From: a virus
Reading direction: 5' to 3' (one strand)
Length of the DNA stretch: 32,606 nt
IMG/VR virus record: IMGVR_UViG_3300007960_000096
Span: 1 to 32,606 of that record
Translations under genes and position numbers: made by a program
The notes under the pieces: model-generated
Databases searched by the model: none
Seen by the model: the letters and a program-made list of their open reading frames with translations, nothing else
Told to the model about the DNA's origin: nothing
Shown: positions 30,394-32,606 of the stretch, piece by piece
Position numbering within the stretch: the stretch's first letter is position 1
Layout of the letters: each line of letters starts with the position of its first letter

Positions 30394-32057
30394 TATACCA
30401 TCTCCTTTGCTGCAAAGGCGGCTTCACGGATTGCTTCTCTCGCAGATGCGGTAATAGAAGCGGCTAATTCAACATCAGCCCAACCAAATCCTTGATAAGC
30501 AACGATGCCGTAAAAAGACGCCATTAGTCGCTTAACTGCCATTTGATTGTTATACCACTTACGGTATTCTAATTCATTACCCGCTTCGCGGGACTCTCTC
30601 ATCCTCCGCTTATAATCATTACGAAGATTCTTCAGATGAAGAACAGAACGTGGAAGAAGACCCAATTCATCTGTTTTATAGTAGCGCATTTCAAATACCC
30701 TTTCTTCAGAGAAATCACGAGGAGTAAGAATATTTACTCCAAACTCTGTTTCTTCAAATGACTTAGTTTCCCAAGAAATGTTCCGAGCAATCATCATTGA
30801 AGGATATAGACCTGCGAAGTCAAACGCCGCTACGTTGAGATGCAATCCAAACGTCCCTTCTGATGTTGGGTCGTAAATCATAGCACCTTCATATTCTTCT
30901 CGTTCTCCATCCTTAGAACCTGTTGGGGCCTTCCACCAAGCATTACGCATAAAGTAAATAGAACCCATGTGGCTCGCAAAGAAACAAGCATCAAAAGGAG
31001 CAATAAGAAGTCGTTGAAGTGAAATGATTGCTTCGCTTGTGAAGTTAGTTTCGTCAATCTTACGCAGAATATCAACGTCAACAAGAGCATATTGCAAATA
31101 AACGTCTGTGTCCTCTAACCATCCACGGCGATAAAACTCGTTAGGGTCTGTAAACTTGGAAGTCCAAACCTTACCTTGTCCGAAAAGAGTATTTGATACA
31201 TAGTCAAGAGAAAGACTCGGAAGGGTTCCGCGTTGTGAATCATTCCATTGACGTTCAAAAGCAAGGTCAAGATTCAAGGTAATACGTCCCTTGATAGGTT
31301 GAGAAATAGGAGCGAATCCTTTATCGCCCTTGTAATACTCAAAACCATCACGGGTTTTCTTAATTCCATCAACTGCATAAACGGGACTCAACTCGTTAGG
31401 GTTCAATCCATTAACACAAAGACGGTTCAGCAAAACAGGAAGGTCGAACTTTAGACCAAACCAAGCAATCAGCATATCAGGGTCTTTTGCTTGAACGGAC
31501 TTAACAAACGAAGCAAGCATATTTTTCTCGGAAGAAAAGATAAAGACTTCTGTATCAAATCCTTCAATCGCAGGATGCACAAACTTAGACTCTTCAGGAA
31601 ACCAAGTCCAAAGATAGAACCGCTTGTCATAGTTATCATAAACAGAAATAGCAGTAATAAAATCGTGGTATTCTCCACCTTGTTGCCATTCCATATCCCA
31701 ATACCACTTACGCATATCATATTCAGGTAAAGAGTCTAACTCATCAACGCAATACCTAAAGTGCAAAGGAACATCGGCTTCATATGTTTCGGGAAATAAC
31801 TTCCTTGCTTCACTAACATCATCAGCCTGTTCAACATAGACCTTAGTTAGAGAAATACCTCGAAGATTTGTTTCTTCAACATCTTCATATTTGAACTCTC
31901 GCTCGATGTATTTAGTTGGTCTATACTTACTAGGCTTCTTTGCATCTGAAGGAATATAGAAATACGGGCGAAATTCGACAACTTCTGTCTTTTTCTCTCC
32001 GTTTTCTCTCCAAGATTTAAAGATATGAAAACCTGTATTTAATTTGCTAATAATCAT
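30393..32057 (-). CDS. polB: Family B DNA polymerase, N-terminal part (exonuclease, motifs A and B)
   Basis: ATG 32057 is preferred over GTG 32066, because GGGTGTGTGAA serves it; the clamp gene ends at 32059. The 554-residue protein has an archaeal PolB N-terminal domain, then a 3'-5' exonuclease: Exo I WYWDMEW (D121, E123), Exo II WFGLKFDLP (F204, D205; the usual Asn is replaced by Phe) and Exo III YALVD (Y323, D327). Polymerase motif A is AFDFAGLYPS (D413) and motif B KRLMASFYG (K509-G517; Ala in place of the usual Asn). The chain stops about 38 residues after motif B, in the helix before motif C, ending FAAKEMV. Motif C is on the downstream gene, so this part alone lacks a catalytic aspartate. 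Confidence 0.9.
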   Translation of the reverse strand: MIISKLNTGFHIFKSWRENGEKKTEVVEFRPYFYIPSDAKKPSKYRPTKYIEREFKYEDVEETNLRGISLTKVYVEQADDVSEARKLFPETYEADVPLHFRYCVDELDSLPEYDMRKWYWDMEWQQGGEYHDFITAISVYDNYDKRFYLWTWFPEESKFVHPAIEGFDTEVFIFSSEKNMLASFVKSVQAKDPDMLIAWFGLKFDLPVLLNRLCVNGLNPNELSPVYAVDGIKKTRDGFEYYKGDKGFAPISQPIKGRITLNLDLAFERQWNDSQRGTLPSLSLDYVSNTLFGQGKVWTSKFTDPNEFYRRGWLEDTDVYLQYALVDVDILRKIDETNFTSEAIISLQRLLIAPFDACFFASHMGSIYFMRNAWWKAPTGSKDGEREEYEGAMIYDPTSEGTFGLHLNVAAFDFAGLYPSMMIARNISWETKSFEETEFGVNILTPRDFSEERVFEMRYYKTDELGLLPRSVLHLKNLRNDYKRRMRESREAGNELEYRKWYNNQMAVKRLMASFYGIVAYQGFGWADVELAASITASAREAIREAAFAAKEMV

Positions 32058-32058
32058 T

Positions 32059-32606
32059 TCACACACCCGCTACATACGGAGCCTTAATGATTCTCCTATC
32101 GTCAGCAACGACAAATAAAGGAGCCTCATCTAAGACATAAAAGGTAAGCATTTGGTCTTTCTCAAAGAAGTTATGGATTGGCCCTGAAAACTCAACAGTC
32201 GCAGGTTCACCACAACGAAACACCGTTTGGATTGTTTCCTTGTAATTGTTCGTTGTGTTAAACGTGCTTGAGAACTCTAAACTTTCTTCCTTAAAATCTA
32301 ATTTAAAGACACCGGAACCAACTAATTCACAAGAAGAAATCACATCAGAAAATACTGATGCTTGAACCATAAAGCAACCTTCATACTTAGCAAGACCGAC
32401 TGTTGGTAGTTTGTCTGCTTCATACTCAATAGATGCTTCATTTATGGCTTTACTCGCTCTCATGATTGAAGGTAAAGATGCCCATTCAACTACTCTAGGA
32501 AGGGAAGCCTTCTTAGAACCCGAAGAAATACTTAGGAAATCACCTCTTTCTAGGGAAACAATATCACCAAATTTCTTCAGGTAGTCAATAATAGGGGCAG
32601 ACTGTC
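32059..32606 (-). CDS. Sliding clamp, PCNA-like (partial, 5' end outside)
   Basis: The frame is open to the right edge of the window; an internal ATG at 32463 is not the start, because coding sequence of clamp type continues upstream of it (IIDYLKKFGDIVSLERGDFL). The visible 181 residues fit the second half of a PCNA: the strand pattern MVQASVFSDVISSCELVGSG, LEFSSTFNTTNN and ATVEFSGPIHNFF, then PLFVVADDRRIIKAPYVAG at the C-terminus, where PCNA has its last strand and the LAP-type end. It directly precedes and overlaps the polymerase operon, whose C-part ends in a PIP box. Divergence is considerable, so identification relies on pattern and context. Confidence 0.6.
   Translation of the reverse strand, partial: QSAPIIDYLKKFGDIVSLERGDFLSISSGSKKASLPRVVEWASLPSIMRASKAINEASIEYEADKLPTVGLAKYEGCFMVQASVFSDVISSCELVGSGVFKLDFKEESLEFSSTFNTTNNYKETIQTVFRCGEPATVEFSGPIHNFFEKDQMLTFYVLDEAPLFVVADDRRIIKAPYVAGV

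Noticed and set aside
32059-32463. A complete 134-residue gene starting at ATG 32463
   Set aside because: The frame continues upstream to the window edge with clamp-like sequence and ordinary codon use, so the ATG is internal and the gene is partial.
1-32606. CRISPR arrays, tRNA genes, rRNA genes, insertion sequences or transposases
   Set aside because: No spaced direct repeats, no cloverleaf-like conserved arms and no transposase or integrase motifs were seen.

Overview
This window looks like part of the genome of a head-tailed (Caudoviricetes-type) virus of an archaeon. The left 23.5 kb (all + strand) is a siphovirus-like structural module: scaffold-like gene end, major capsid protein, small head proteins, head-tail connectors, tail tube, tail assembly chaperone, tape measure, tail tip/hub and fibres. 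The right 9 kb (all - strand) is a replication module of archaeal/eukaryotic type: sliding clamp, a family B DNA polymerase in two pieces, a Cas4-like Fe-S nuclease, a primase with a PriL-like Fe-S domain, an XPF/ERCC4 nuclease, an AAA+ ATPase and a DnaQ-like exonuclease. The two modules converge at about 23.46-23.53 kb. This gene mix is what is known from viruses of marine Euryarchaeota (magroviruses of Marine Group II) and relatives. That host assignment is an inference; no host marker lies in the window.

Layout: 1-2706 capsid and small head proteins; 2716-6820 an unusual block with two small membrane proteins, a membrane-anchored Ras/Arf-like GTPase and four unrecognised proteins; 6825-8834 head-tail connector genes; 8862-12767 tail tube, chaperone with a -1 frameshift extension, tape measure; 12772-20627 distal tail, LamG protein and a 2045-residue hub protein; 20624-23457 fibre proteins ending in a beta-propeller-like tip. 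On the - strand, reading right to left: clamp, PolB N-part, two small genes, PolB C-part, Cas4-like nuclease, small protein, primase, microprotein, XPF nuclease, AAA+ ATPase, DUF4177-like protein, exonuclease, small membrane protein, zinc-ribbon protein, terminator-like hairpin.

Genes are packed tightly. In the + module the TGA stop of one gene is often built into the Shine-Dalgarno of the next (TGAGGTG), and TTG starts are common, so translational coupling is probably general. Four short genes that ordinary length cut-offs miss are described (30, 33, 50 and 52 residues).

The observations I rate highest are: a textbook A AAA AAC slippery site with an upstream AGGAGG in the tail chaperone; a polymerase split immediately before catalytic motif C, with two coupled small genes in between and a zinc ribbon in the C-part; a viral small GTPase beside membrane proteins inside the head module; and the apparent complete absence of GATC, GTAC and AGCT, while the other five palindromes of the same composition occur.
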